From an uncultured Spirochaetota bacterium (GTDB lineage Bacteria; Spirochaetota; Spirochaetia; Treponematales; Rectinemataceae), in NCBI GenBank assembly GCA_903821875.1, contig CAIJMU010000176.1, positions 1 through 48,487 of the forward strand: DNA of 48,487 nt. Reading direction: 5' to 3'. Below the pieces are notes generated by a model. The model was not told the origin of the DNA. It made no database searches and saw only the letters and a list, made by a program, of their open reading frames with translations. Position numbers and translations under genes: made by a program. Positions 32,359-40,012 of this stretch are shown here, in pieces. Numbering within the stretch: position 1 is the first letter of the stretch; the number at the start of each line of letters is the position of its first letter.

Positions 32359-33627
32359 ATGGAAAAGTCACTGAAGCGCGCGTCCTGGAACGAAGCGCGC
32401 GCAACCTATGAGGGACTCGGAGTCGATGTCGAAGCCGCACTTTCCGCGATCGATGCGATACCCATATCGATCCATTGCTGGCAGGGCGACGATGTCGGCG
32501 GTTTCGAGCGGGCTGGAGCCGAACTCAGTGGCGGTGGCATCCAGGTCACGGGGAACCAGCCAGGCAAGGCCCGGAACATCGCAGAACTTCGCCACGACAT
32601 TGAAGAGGTCTCCCTCCTCAGCCCGGGACCCAAGCGTCTTTCCCTCCACGCCAGCTACGGCGAGTTCGGGGGGAAGAAAATCGATCGCAACGCCATCGAG
32701 CCTGCCCATTTCGCCGGCTGGATGGATTGGGCCACAGCGCGAAAGCTGCCCCTGGACTTCAACTCCACCCTCTTTTCCCACCCCCTGGCCGCCGACGGCT
32801 ACACCCTTTCCCACCGTTCGCCCGAAGTCCGCGCCTTCTGGGTCGAGCACGTCGCTCGTTCGCGGCGCATATCCGCTGCAATGGGCAAAAGCCAGGGCAG
32901 TGCCTGCGTCCACAACATCTGGCTTCCGGACGGTTCGAAGGACTCGCCGGTGGACCGGACGGGCTTCCGGAGCCGACTCCTTGAATCCCTCGATGCATCA
33001 ATGGCCGAGCGCCTTCCTGCCTCCCAGGTCGAGGACTCGGTCGAGGGCAAGCTCTTCGGCATCGGCAGCGAGTCATTCGTAGTTGGTTCCAATGATTTCT
33101 ATCTCGGCTACGCGGCAACGAGGAAGGTCTTCCTCACCCTCGACATGGGCCACTTCCATCCGACCGAGAGCGTCGCCGACAAGATCAGCGCCGTCCTCCC
33201 CTTTGTGCCGGGACTCCTCCTCCACGTGAGCCGGGGCGTCCGCTGGGACTCCGACCACGTCGTCACCCTCACCGACGAGCTGTCGGAGCTCTGCCGCGAA
33301 CTGGCCAGAAGCGGGCAGCTTGGCAGGATCCGCTTCGGCCTCGACTATTTCGATGCTTCCATCAACCGCGTCGGAGCCTGGGCCCTGGGTTACCGCTCGG
33401 CACGGAAGGCCCTCCTCGCGGCCTTCCTCGAACCCCATGCCCGGCTCCTGGCCGCAGACGAGGCCGGCGACGGTTTTGCTCGACTGGCCCTCCTCGAAGA
33501 AGCCAAGGCCCTTCCCTGGAGCGCGGTCTGGGACGAGTACTGCCTCCGCTCCGGCGCTCCCCTCGACAGCGAGTTCATCGCCCAGGTGGCAGCCTACGCC
33601 CGCGATGTCCTTTCGAAAAGGAGCTGA
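32359..33627 (+). CDS. rhaA: L-rhamnose isomerase
   Basis: A 422-residue protein closely following E. coli RhaA (419) from end to end: I-H-C-W-Q-G-D-D-V near residue 38, P-G-K-A-R-N near 68, P-G-P-K-R-L near 90, S-H-P-L-A-A-D-G-Y-T-L-S-H near 134, K-L-F-G-I-G-S-E-S-F near 231, L-D-M-G-H-F-H-P-T-E near 262, S-R-G-V-R-W-D-S-D-H near 290 and G-L-D-Y-F-D-A-S-I-N-R near 328, covering the metal and substrate ligands. It converts L-rhamnose to L-rhamnulose in the cytoplasm. The next gene, an aldolase, starts three bases later; the kinase expected between them in the pathway is missing from the window. Confidence 0.96.
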   Translation: MEKSLKRASWNEARATYEGLGVDVEAALSAIDAIPISIHCWQGDDVGGFERAGAELSGGGIQVTGNQPGKARNIAELRHDIEEVSLLSPGPKRLSLHASYGEFGGKKIDRNAIEPAHFAGWMDWATARKLPLDFNSTLFSHPLAADGYTLSHRSPEVRAFWVEHVARSRRISAAMGKSQGSACVHNIWLPDGSKDSPVDRTGFRSRLLESLDASMAERLPASQVEDSVEGKLFGIGSESFVVGSNDFYLGYAATRKVFLTLDMGHFHPTESVADKISAVLPFVPGLLLHVSRGVRWDSDHVVTLTDELSELCRELARSGQLGRIRFGLDYFDASINRVGAWALGYRSARKALLAAFLEPHARLLAADEAGDGFARLALLEEAKALPWSAVWDEYCLRSGAPLDSEFIAQVAAYARDVLSKRS

Positions 33628-33630
33628 GCA

Positions 33631-34752
33631 ATGGCCGCTGCAGTCCTCGAAGAGCTTGCCGCCCTCTCGCGCCGCTATGGCTCCAAGCCAGATTGGGTCC
33701 TGGCTGGCGGGGGCAATAGCTCCTACAAGGACAAGAAGGTGCTCTGGGTAAAGGCTTCGGGGACATCCCTCGCCACAATAGAGCCATCCGGTTTTTGCGA
33801 AATGGACAGAGAGGCTCTGGCAGCGATCTGGACCAGGACCTACCCCGCTGAGTCAGCAGCCCGCGAGGAGGCCGCCCTGGCCGACCTCATGGCTGCCCGC
33901 GTTTCAGGCGAAATTCGCAGGCCCTCGGTCGAGACCCTTATGCACGGCTTCTTTCCCCAGGCCTTTGTCCTCCATACCCATCCCTCTCTGGTGAACGGGC
34001 TGACCTGCGGCAAGGAAGGCGAGGCCATCTTCCGCGAACTCTTTGCCGACGAGGCGATCTGGGTGCCCTTTGTGGATCCCGGCTACATCCTGGCAAAAAC
34101 CGTGCGCGAAGCCTTCGAGGAGTGGAGCCTCAAAAAGGGTGCAATTCCCTCTATCATGTTCATGCAGAACCACGGCCTCCTGGTCGCCTCGGAAACCCCA
34201 GAAGGGATCGACCGCCTTTCGGCGTCCGTGGTTTCGCGACTCCAGGGCAGGCTCGGCCGCAGCCCGGACAGCACAGCCATGGCCGTCGACGCGGGTCTCC
34301 TCGCGGCGACAGTCTCGCGGGTGGCAGCCCTCGCCCCCAAAGGAAGCTTTATCGCGCATCGCGCGGACCACGATATCCTGGCCTTTGCCGCTTCGAAGGA
34401 AGCCTTCACCCCCCTCTCGGCCGCCTTCACTCCCGATCATATTGTCTATGCTGGCCATGAATTCTTGTACGCCCCAGCGCCTGATGCGCTCGAGCTCGCG
34501 TGGAAGGATTACCGCAGCCGTAATGGCTCCGACCCACGCGTGCTCTCTATCGGAGGAGTCGGAGCCATGGCAATTGCTTCGACGCAGGCTGCGGCTTCGA
34601 CAGCCCTCGCGCTTTTCCAGGATGCCATTGCCATCGCTGTCTACTCGAAGAGTTTCGGAGGAGCACTGCACATGACGGCCGACAAGATCGACTTTATCCG
34701 CAACTGGGAAGTCGAAAAATACCGGGCGAAGGCGGCCCCGCAGGGGAAGTGA
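33631..34752 (+). CDS. Class II aldolase, probable rhamnulose-1-phosphate aldolase
   Basis: A 373-residue class II aldolase/adducin-family protein. G-G-G-N-S-S near residue 27 and V-K-A-S-G-T near 43 form the phosphate/substrate loops, H-G-F-F-P-Q-A-F-V-L-H-T-H-P near residue 107 supplies zinc-binding His, and Q-N-H-G-L-L-V is the later conserved His segment. It is longer than E. coli RhaD (274) and resembles the aldolase half of the bifunctional aldolase-lactaldehyde dehydrogenase proteins (RhaEW type), but the SDR half is absent. AAGGAG precedes the ATG. Directly following rhaA, it most likely cleaves rhamnulose 1-phosphate to DHAP and L-lactaldehyde; other ketose phosphates are possible. 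Confidence 0.8.
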   Translation: MAAAVLEELAALSRRYGSKPDWVLAGGGNSSYKDKKVLWVKASGTSLATIEPSGFCEMDREALAAIWTRTYPAESAAREEAALADLMAARVSGEIRRPSVETLMHGFFPQAFVLHTHPSLVNGLTCGKEGEAIFRELFADEAIWVPFVDPGYILAKTVREAFEEWSLKKGAIPSIMFMQNHGLLVASETPEGIDRLSASVVSRLQGRLGRSPDSTAMAVDAGLLAATVSRVAALAPKGSFIAHRADHDILAFAASKEAFTPLSAAFTPDHIVYAGHEFLYAPAPDALELAWKDYRSRNGSDPRVLSIGGVGAMAIASTQAAASTALALFQDAIAIAVYSKSFGGALHMTADKIDFIRNWEVEKYRAKAAPQGK

Positions 34753-34776
34753 CGCCCGCCGCGCGCAGCAGGAGAA

Positions 34777-35841
34777 TCAACCCACGATGCCCCTGACTGC
34801 CTCAAGGAAGGTTGTCATCTCCTCTTCGGTCCCCACGCTTACGCGGAGGTGGTTGGAAATGCGGCTCTTGTTCCAGTATCGTACCAACACTTTCTTTTCC
34901 CTCAGTCTCGCGTAGAGGGTTGCAGCTGGCACCGCGGGGTGGCTCACGAAGAGGAAGTTGGCACGCGAATCGCAAACGGAAAAACCCAGCGTAGCGAGTT
35001 CGCGCGCCACCCTCGTCCTGGTTGCCACGATCCTTGCGGTTGTAGCCCTGAAATAGTCCTCGTCGGCGAAGGCAGCCTGGGCACCAGCCAGGGCCAGTCG
35101 GTCGATCGTGTAGGAATTGATGGAGCTCTTCACGCGGCCAAGTCCTTCCACCAGGTCGCGCTGCCCGAGGGCGTAGCCGACGCGGAGGCCCGCGAGCGAG
35201 CGGGACTTGGACAGGGTGCGGATCACCAGGAGGTTCGGGTGGTCTGCGATGAGCCCGATGGCGGTCTCGGCGCCGAAGTCGACGTAGGCCTCGTCCACAG
35301 CCAGGACCCTCCCCCTTTCGAGGTTATGGCCAGCAATCTTCCGGATGCCTTCGAGCGGAATGCCGAGGGAGGTCGGCGCGTTGGGGTTGGACAGGACCAC
35401 GCCGCCGTTCGCCGACAAGAAGGGTTCAATTGGTATCGAAAAGTCAGCGTTCACCGGAACCGTAGCGGCCTCGATCCCGAAAAACCTGGAATATACCGGA
35501 TAGAAGCTGTAGGTGATGTCCGGGTAGAGGAGCGTCTCCCCGTGGTCGAAGAAGGCAGCGAAGGCAAAGGCCAGGATCTCGTCCGAGCCGTTGCCGACAA
35601 AGACCTCGTCCTTCGAAAGCCCGTGATAGTCCGCGATGGTCTGGCGGAGGGATAAGCACTCGGGATCGGGATAGAGCCTGAGCTTTCCGTCCGCGGCCGC
35701 CTTCATGGCCTCGAGGACCAGGGGTGAGGGCGGGTAGGGGTTTTCGTTGGTGTTGAGCTTGACCCAGCCGCCATCCTGCGGCTGCTCGCCCGGCACATAG
35801 GCCTCGAGGGCGGCGATGCCCCTGCTCCAGAAAATGCTCAT
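34777..35841 (-). CDS. hisC: Histidinol-phosphate aminotransferase (HisC family)
   Basis: A 354-residue fold-type I PLP aminotransferase. L-N-T-N-E-N-P-Y-P-P-S-P near residue 27 is the HisC hallmark; G-N-G-S-D-E near 80, S-N-P-N-A-P-T near 150, D-E-A-Y-V-D-F near 183 and the PLP-lysine segment T-L-S-K-S-R-S-L-A-G-L-R-V-G follow, and the C-terminus has N-H-L-R-V-S-V-G-T. ATG 35841 lies 17 bases after the upstream ACT-domain gene; an in-frame start at 35952 would overlap that gene and is rejected. It probably acts in histidine biosynthesis, though related enzymes transaminate aromatic amino acids. No other his gene is in the window. Confidence 0.88.
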   Translation of the reverse strand: MSIFWSRGIAALEAYVPGEQPQDGGWVKLNTNENPYPPSPLVLEAMKAAADGKLRLYPDPECLSLRQTIADYHGLSKDEVFVGNGSDEILAFAFAAFFDHGETLLYPDITYSFYPVYSRFFGIEAATVPVNADFSIPIEPFLSANGGVVLSNPNAPTSLGIPLEGIRKIAGHNLERGRVLAVDEAYVDFGAETAIGLIADHPNLLVIRTLSKSRSLAGLRVGYALGQRDLVEGLGRVKSSINSYTIDRLALAGAQAAFADEDYFRATTARIVATRTRVARELATLGFSVCDSRANFLFVSHPAVPAATLYARLREKKVLVRYWNKSRISNHLRVSVGTEEEMTTFLEAVRGIVG

Positions 35842-35857
35842 AGTGAGTAAGAGAAGC

Positions 35858-36397
35858 TCAGCGTTCCGAGGAATTGGCAGTGAGGGGATGGATCGATACG
35901 TCGATGTCCAGCTCCTCTGCGGCCTTCGCGAGGTCGGCGCGCAGGGCGGCAACCTTGGCTCCCACCGGGGCGATGACGCGGACCTTCATCCGGAACAGGG
36001 GAGCGCCAGTCCAGGGGGCTGCCTCCGTACTCGACTCCAGGTCCTCGACGTTGAAGCCACGGGCGCGCAGTATTGCCGTAATCGAGTGCACTAGGCCGGG
36101 TGTGTCGAGCGACACAGTCTCGACGAGGTAGGGGATACCGGTAACCGGTGCTGGTTTTCCGGTGGCCTTTATCGTCAGGGCCAGGCCCTTGGTGGCGGCT
36201 GATCCCGAAAGTCCGCGCTCGAGGTCGCCTACGATGCCTGCTCCGCCTGAGACGAGCATGATCACCGCGAACTCGCCACCGAGGACGGCGGCCTTGAGCT
36301 CCTCGATATTGCCCTTGGCGCTGACGACCTCGGCGGCGATGTCGTCCATGATGCCGATCCTGTCGGGACCGATCGCGGTAATGACTGCGTAGTTCAT
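35858..36397 (-). CDS. Tandem ACT-domain protein (GcvR-like)
   Basis: A 179-residue protein made of two ACT-type domains, the layout of the glycine cleavage repressor GcvR. The first begins V-I-T-A-I-G-P-D-R-I-G-I-M near residue 4, the second near residue 90 with S-L-D-T-P-G-L-V-H-S-I, each the typical start of an amino-acid-binding ACT domain. There is no DNA-binding domain, so it would act through another protein or as a ligand sensor. It is co-transcribed with hisC 17 bases downstream, suggesting a link to amino acid metabolism rather than to the sugar genes around it. Confidence 0.82.
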   Translation of the reverse strand: MNYAVITAIGPDRIGIMDDIAAEVVSAKGNIEELKAAVLGGEFAVIMLVSGGAGIVGDLERGLSGSAATKGLALTIKATGKPAPVTGIPYLVETVSLDTPGLVHSITAILRARGFNVEDLESSTEAAPWTGAPLFRMKVRVIAPVGAKVAALRADLAKAAEELDIDVSIHPLTANSSER

Positions 36398-36439
36398 GAC
36401 GGTATGCTATTCCGAAATATTGGCGCCGCACAAGGCATC

Positions 36440-36484
36440 AAAAAAAGCCCGCCCCGCAGCGCGCGATGCGCCTGGGGACGGGCT
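36440..36484 (-). terminator. Rho-independent terminator of the 44455-36546 operon
   Basis: Reading the minus strand, AAGCCCG-T-CCCC pairs with GGGG-CGGGCTT (7 plus 4 base pairs with one bulge and a GC-rich inner segment), followed by seven T residues. It lies about 60 bases after the stop of the substrate-binding gene at 36546 and is the clearest terminator in the window. Confidence 0.85.
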
Positions 36485-36545
36485 TCAGGAAAGCAGATCG
36501 GAGGCCGGCAGGGATTCCAGTAGCCGGCTCCCGACAATCAGGCTC

Positions 36546-37745
36546 TTACCACTGGGGTGGGTAGAAGCCTTCCACATCCTCGGCAGTGATGATGTGCTGC
36601 GCGAGGTTCTGGCGAACGGCGAGCTTCTTACCATTGAACCAGTCGGCGGCGTACTGGACGGAGAGGGCTCCGTCGCCTTCGGCGGTCTGGTAGGTGATAC
36701 CGAAGAGCTTGCCGTCCTTTACGAGGTCCATGCCCTGCTTGGAGTTTCCGGCAGCCACGACGACGATGTCGTTGCGTCCGGCCTTCTCGAGGGCCTCAAA
36801 GATACCGAGGGCCTGGGCGGAGTCGTCGGAGGCACAGATACCCTTGAGGTCATCGCCGTACTTGGTGATCCAGTCGGAGACGAGCTGCATCGTGGTATTG
36901 GCGTCAAAGGTGGCGGGGGTCGGCGAGGCGGCGACGAGGGTCTTGATCTCCTTGGCGTAGCCGGCGAGTTCGGAGATGGGGCCGAAGGAGCGAGCGAAGA
37001 AGGGCGAGCCGCCGGGGGCGTGCTGAACATAGGCTACGCCGATGCTCTTGGCGCCGGGATTGCGCTTCCTGAGTTCGTCTGCCCAGGCGCGGGCGAGAAG
37101 GCGGAACTGGCCGAAATCATCCGGACCGGTCCAGCCGAGGGAGTAGTTGAGGGCGGCGGCATCGGGGAGCATGTTGAAGAGATGGAGAGGAATCTTGGCC
37201 TGGTTGATCTTGCGGGCCTGCTGGACTGCGCCCTTGGCATCAAGCGGGATGAGGAGGATCATGTCGGGCTTTTCGGCGATAGCCTGGTCGATCATCTGGT
37301 CCTGGACAACCTTGTCCCAGTTCGGAGATAGGGCCTTGAATTCCATCTGGTAGGCGTCGGCGACTTTCTGTGCGCCCAGGATACAGGCGGTGGTCCAGGG
37401 ATGGTCACCGTGAACGATAAAGATAACCTTCTTGCCGATGGCTCCTGTCATGGGAGATTTGGGAATGTTGGTCGGCTTGACATTCCAGCCCGCCCACTCC
37501 ATGTCGTACCAGTGGAGGGGATCGGTTTCCGGGAGCTTGTTGGGATCGGCGGGGCGCTTCGGCACCTTGCGGTTGTCGGTCGAGGGAGCCAGAAGCAGCT
37601 GGTTGTCCGCTGACAAGAGCTTGCTCGTGTCGATCTTGAGCGATGCGGCCAGATTAGCCTTCTGCGCGGCCGTCTGGCCGATCAGCGGAACGGCGACGAA
37701 CGCAGCCAGTGCGATCGCCAATGCGATGAACGCTAGTTTCTTCAT
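36546..37745 (-). CDS. Sugar ABC transporter substrate-binding protein (periplasmic, larger type)
   Basis: A 399-residue type I periplasmic binding protein. ATG 37745 follows GAGGAGGAAG; a TTG one codon upstream is less likely. A Sec signal peptide covers about residues 1-24. Before the sugar-binding fold there is an unusual extra segment (about residues 25-100, rich in Lys/Pro/Asp, containing H-W-Y-D-M-E-W-A-G-W). The fold then starts with K-V-I-F-I-V-H-G-D-H-P-W and has Peripla_BP_4 features such as I-L-L-I-P-L-D-A-K-G. It is the last gene of the operon, separated from the permease by 151 bases with a hairpin, an order opposite to the other two importers. Ligand unknown; fucose or a related sugar is plausible from the nearby fucosidase. 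Confidence 0.85.
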   Translation of the reverse strand: MKKLAFIALAIALAAFVAVPLIGQTAAQKANLAASLKIDTSKLLSADNQLLLAPSTDNRKVPKRPADPNKLPETDPLHWYDMEWAGWNVKPTNIPKSPMTGAIGKKVIFIVHGDHPWTTACILGAQKVADAYQMEFKALSPNWDKVVQDQMIDQAIAEKPDMILLIPLDAKGAVQQARKINQAKIPLHLFNMLPDAAALNYSLGWTGPDDFGQFRLLARAWADELRKRNPGAKSIGVAYVQHAPGGSPFFARSFGPISELAGYAKEIKTLVAASPTPATFDANTTMQLVSDWITKYGDDLKGICASDDSAQALGIFEALEKAGRNDIVVVAAGNSKQGMDLVKDGKLFGITYQTAEGDGALSVQYAADWFNGKKLAVRQNLAQHIITAEDVEGFYPPQW

Positions 37746-37896
37746 CAAACTTCCTCCTCTGCGAATATATCCCTCCGGTCACCGCCCCTAGGGGGCGCTC
37801 CGGTAATGGAACCAAACATTAGCACCTTCAACGACCTCGCGGTCAACTAAGGTTGGATGATGCGGGCCACTCAAGCACCCCATCACCGAATGACGT
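37746..37896 (-). promoter_or_regulatory. Leader region with hairpin upstream of the binding-protein gene
   Basis: The 151-base gap between permease and binding-protein genes holds CGCCCC (37783-37788)-TAG-GGGGCG (37792-37797), a very tight GC hairpin, flanked by CCGG on both sides (37775-37778 and 37799-37802) that can extend it after internal loops. It could end or pause transcription from the upstream genes, or protect a processed binding-protein mRNA. No convincing promoter boxes were found. Confidence 0.4.
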
Positions 37897-38949
37897 CTAT
37901 GCTCCTCGCGAACCGAGCAGCTTCTTTTCCTTAGTGCTGAGCCTGGTAGCGAGTTCCTTCATGAGCTCGGGCCGCTGGCCAAGGTTCTTTTCGTGCCGGT
38001 AGGTCGCATAGGCTTCATAGAGTACCACGTAGGCCAGGATTAGTCCCGCAAAGAAAATCTTCACCTCGTTGCCGAGGCCGAAAAGGATGATCCCCGTGTA
38101 GAGCATTTCGAGGCTCAAGATGGCGATGACGCTGCGAAGGACTCCGCCCTTGCCTCCGGACATGGCCGTGCCGCCGATGATGGTGGCCGAGATTACATAC
38201 ATCAGGGAAATCTCGCCAAGCTTGAGCGTGGCGGCGGTGGAAACCAGCACCGAGACGACGCCACCGATGGCGGCCATGACGCTTGAAAGCACGAAGGCGC
38301 CGATCAGATAGCGGTCGGTGTTGATGCCTGCAAGCCAGGCCGTGTTGCGGTTGCCGCCCACGATGTAGAAGTTGCGTCCGGCCCGTGTTCTCCGCAGCAT
38401 GAATTCCACGGCGACTACGAGGATCAAGGTTATCAGAATGCGAGGGGTGAGGAGGGGGAGAAGACTCACCTGGAGAAAATCGGAAATGGCGAAAGCCTCG
38501 TCGGTCGTGACGCTGATGGAATTGCCGCCTGAATACTGGTAAATGGCTCCCTGCAGGATGGTCATCGTGCCTAAAGTGACGATGAAGGAATTGATCTTGG
38601 CCTTGGCGACGAGGATTCCGTTGAGGAAACCGACCAAGGCGCCTCCGAGCACGGCTACAGCGATGGAGCCGGGAAACCCGAGAAGGGGTTGGAGTCCCAA
38701 GGTCAGGCACCCTGCAAAGGTTATGACCGTGCCGATCGAGAGATCCAGCTGTCCGCAGATCATCACGACCGTAAATCCTATGGCGACGGTCGCGTTCATC
38801 GCGATGGCGTTGAGGATCGTCGTGAAATTAAAAACGCTGAAGAATTTCGGAGCGAAGATCGACATGAATCCGAATATGACGACAAAAAGAATGTAAATCC
38901 TGTACTTATCGCCCTGCGCGAGAAAGTTGATTTTTCCGGACCTACGCAT
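37897..38949 (-). CDS. Sugar ABC transporter permease (RbsC-like)
   Basis: A 350-residue polytopic membrane protein of the ribose-type permease family, with I-C-G-Q-L-D-L-S-I-G as the conserved loop near residue 66 and T-I-I-G-G-T-A-M-S-G-G-K-G late. ATG 38949 overlaps the stop of the upstream permease by eight bases. A longer frame starting at 39042 would lie within that gene and is rejected. It should form a heterodimeric channel with the upstream permease. Confidence 0.9.
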   Translation of the reverse strand: MRRSGKINFLAQGDKYRIYILFVVIFGFMSIFAPKFFSVFNFTTILNAIAMNATVAIGFTVVMICGQLDLSIGTVITFAGCLTLGLQPLLGFPGSIAVAVLGGALVGFLNGILVAKAKINSFIVTLGTMTILQGAIYQYSGGNSISVTTDEAFAISDFLQVSLLPLLTPRILITLILVVAVEFMLRRTRAGRNFYIVGGNRNTAWLAGINTDRYLIGAFVLSSVMAAIGGVVSVLVSTAATLKLGEISLMYVISATIIGGTAMSGGKGGVLRSVIAILSLEMLYTGIILFGLGNEVKIFFAGLILAYVVLYEAYATYRHEKNLGQRPELMKELATRLSTKEKKLLGSRGA

Positions 38950-40012
38950 CGTCCCTCCCGAGGCTTCGTAGCGACTTGGCGTTGATGCCGACCACGAGGA
39001 TGAAGATTGCGCCTCGGACCATGTCCTGCGAGAAGGTCCCAATCCCGATGAGCGTCATGATGTTGTTGAGTATTCCTATGATAAGCGAACCGCCCAGGAC
39101 CCCGAGGATGGTTCCGCGGCCGCCTGCGAGGGTCATGCCGCCGATTACGATGGCAGTAACTGCCTTGAAGTCGTAGCCAGCGCCGTTGTACCAGGCGCCG
39201 ACCCGCGACAGCGAGGTTACCGCCAGCCCCGCGATGGCCGCTGTGAACGCGGCCAGGACGAAGGAGGTCATGATCACGGTCTCGATCGGTATGCCGGAGA
39301 GCTTGGCCGCCTTGGGGGCGGAGCCGGTAAGCTTGAGCTTGACCCCGAAGGAGGTCTTTGTGAGCACAAACTGGCCGATGACTACCAGTAGTATGAGGAT
39401 CACTAGGGGTAATCCTATGAGCTTGAAGAAACGGAGCCGGTAGATGGCGTCGAAGAGGGCTACCACATCGGGGCTCGACCCCTTCATGTCGGGGTAGATC
39501 TGCTTGTTGACCCATACGAGGCGTATGATGCCCATGGTCACGTAGTTGACGGCCAGGGTCCAGATGATGGGATTGGCCTTGAACTTGCCTACCACAAATC
39601 CGTTCAGGACCCCGATGAGGAGGCTGACCCCGATGGCGCCGATTATGGCGGGTATGAAACCGTAGCGCAGGAGTTCGATGCAGATGTAGCCGGTCAGACC
39701 CATCGTCGTGGGTACCGACATATCCGCGTAATTGCCCGAATAGGTGACAAAGGACATGCCCACCGCGACGATGCCCACGAGGGCTACGGCGTCGACGATG
39801 TTGAGGAGGTTCTGGGGCGAGAGGAAGTTCCCGATGGCTCCGGTGAACTGGAGGACTGCTCCCAGCACCAGGAAGAGCAGGGCTATGCCGTAGACCCCCG
39901 CCGTGTTGACAAGGCTCGACAGGGAGCCGGTCTTCACGCTCCTTGTGTCAGCCTGTGCCGTGGCGGCGCCATCGGTGGCGCCATCAGGCGCTGGACCTCT
40001 GTTGTCGCTCAT
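38942..40012 (-). CDS. Sugar ABC transporter permease (RbsC-like)
   Basis: A 356-residue polytopic membrane protein. A polar N-terminus of about 30 residues precedes the first hydrophobic segment. The loop that usually reads G-G-I-D-L-S reads S-G-N-Y-A-D-M-S-V here, and the late signature is I-V-I-G-G-M-T-L-A-G-G-R-G. The start overlaps the ATPase stop by four bases. Two permeases plus one tandem ATPase is the layout of rhamnose/AI-2-type importers. Confidence 0.9.
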   Translation of the reverse strand: MSDNRGPAPDGATDGAATAQADTRSVKTGSLSSLVNTAGVYGIALLFLVLGAVLQFTGAIGNFLSPQNLLNIVDAVALVGIVAVGMSFVTYSGNYADMSVPTTMGLTGYICIELLRYGFIPAIIGAIGVSLLIGVLNGFVVGKFKANPIIWTLAVNYVTMGIIRLVWVNKQIYPDMKGSSPDVVALFDAIYRLRFFKLIGLPLVILILLVVIGQFVLTKTSFGVKLKLTGSAPKAAKLSGIPIETVIMTSFVLAAFTAAIAGLAVTSLSRVGAWYNGAGYDFKAVTAIVIGGMTLAGGRGTILGVLGGSLIIGILNNIMTLIGIGTFSQDMVRGAIFILVVGINAKSLRSLGRDDA

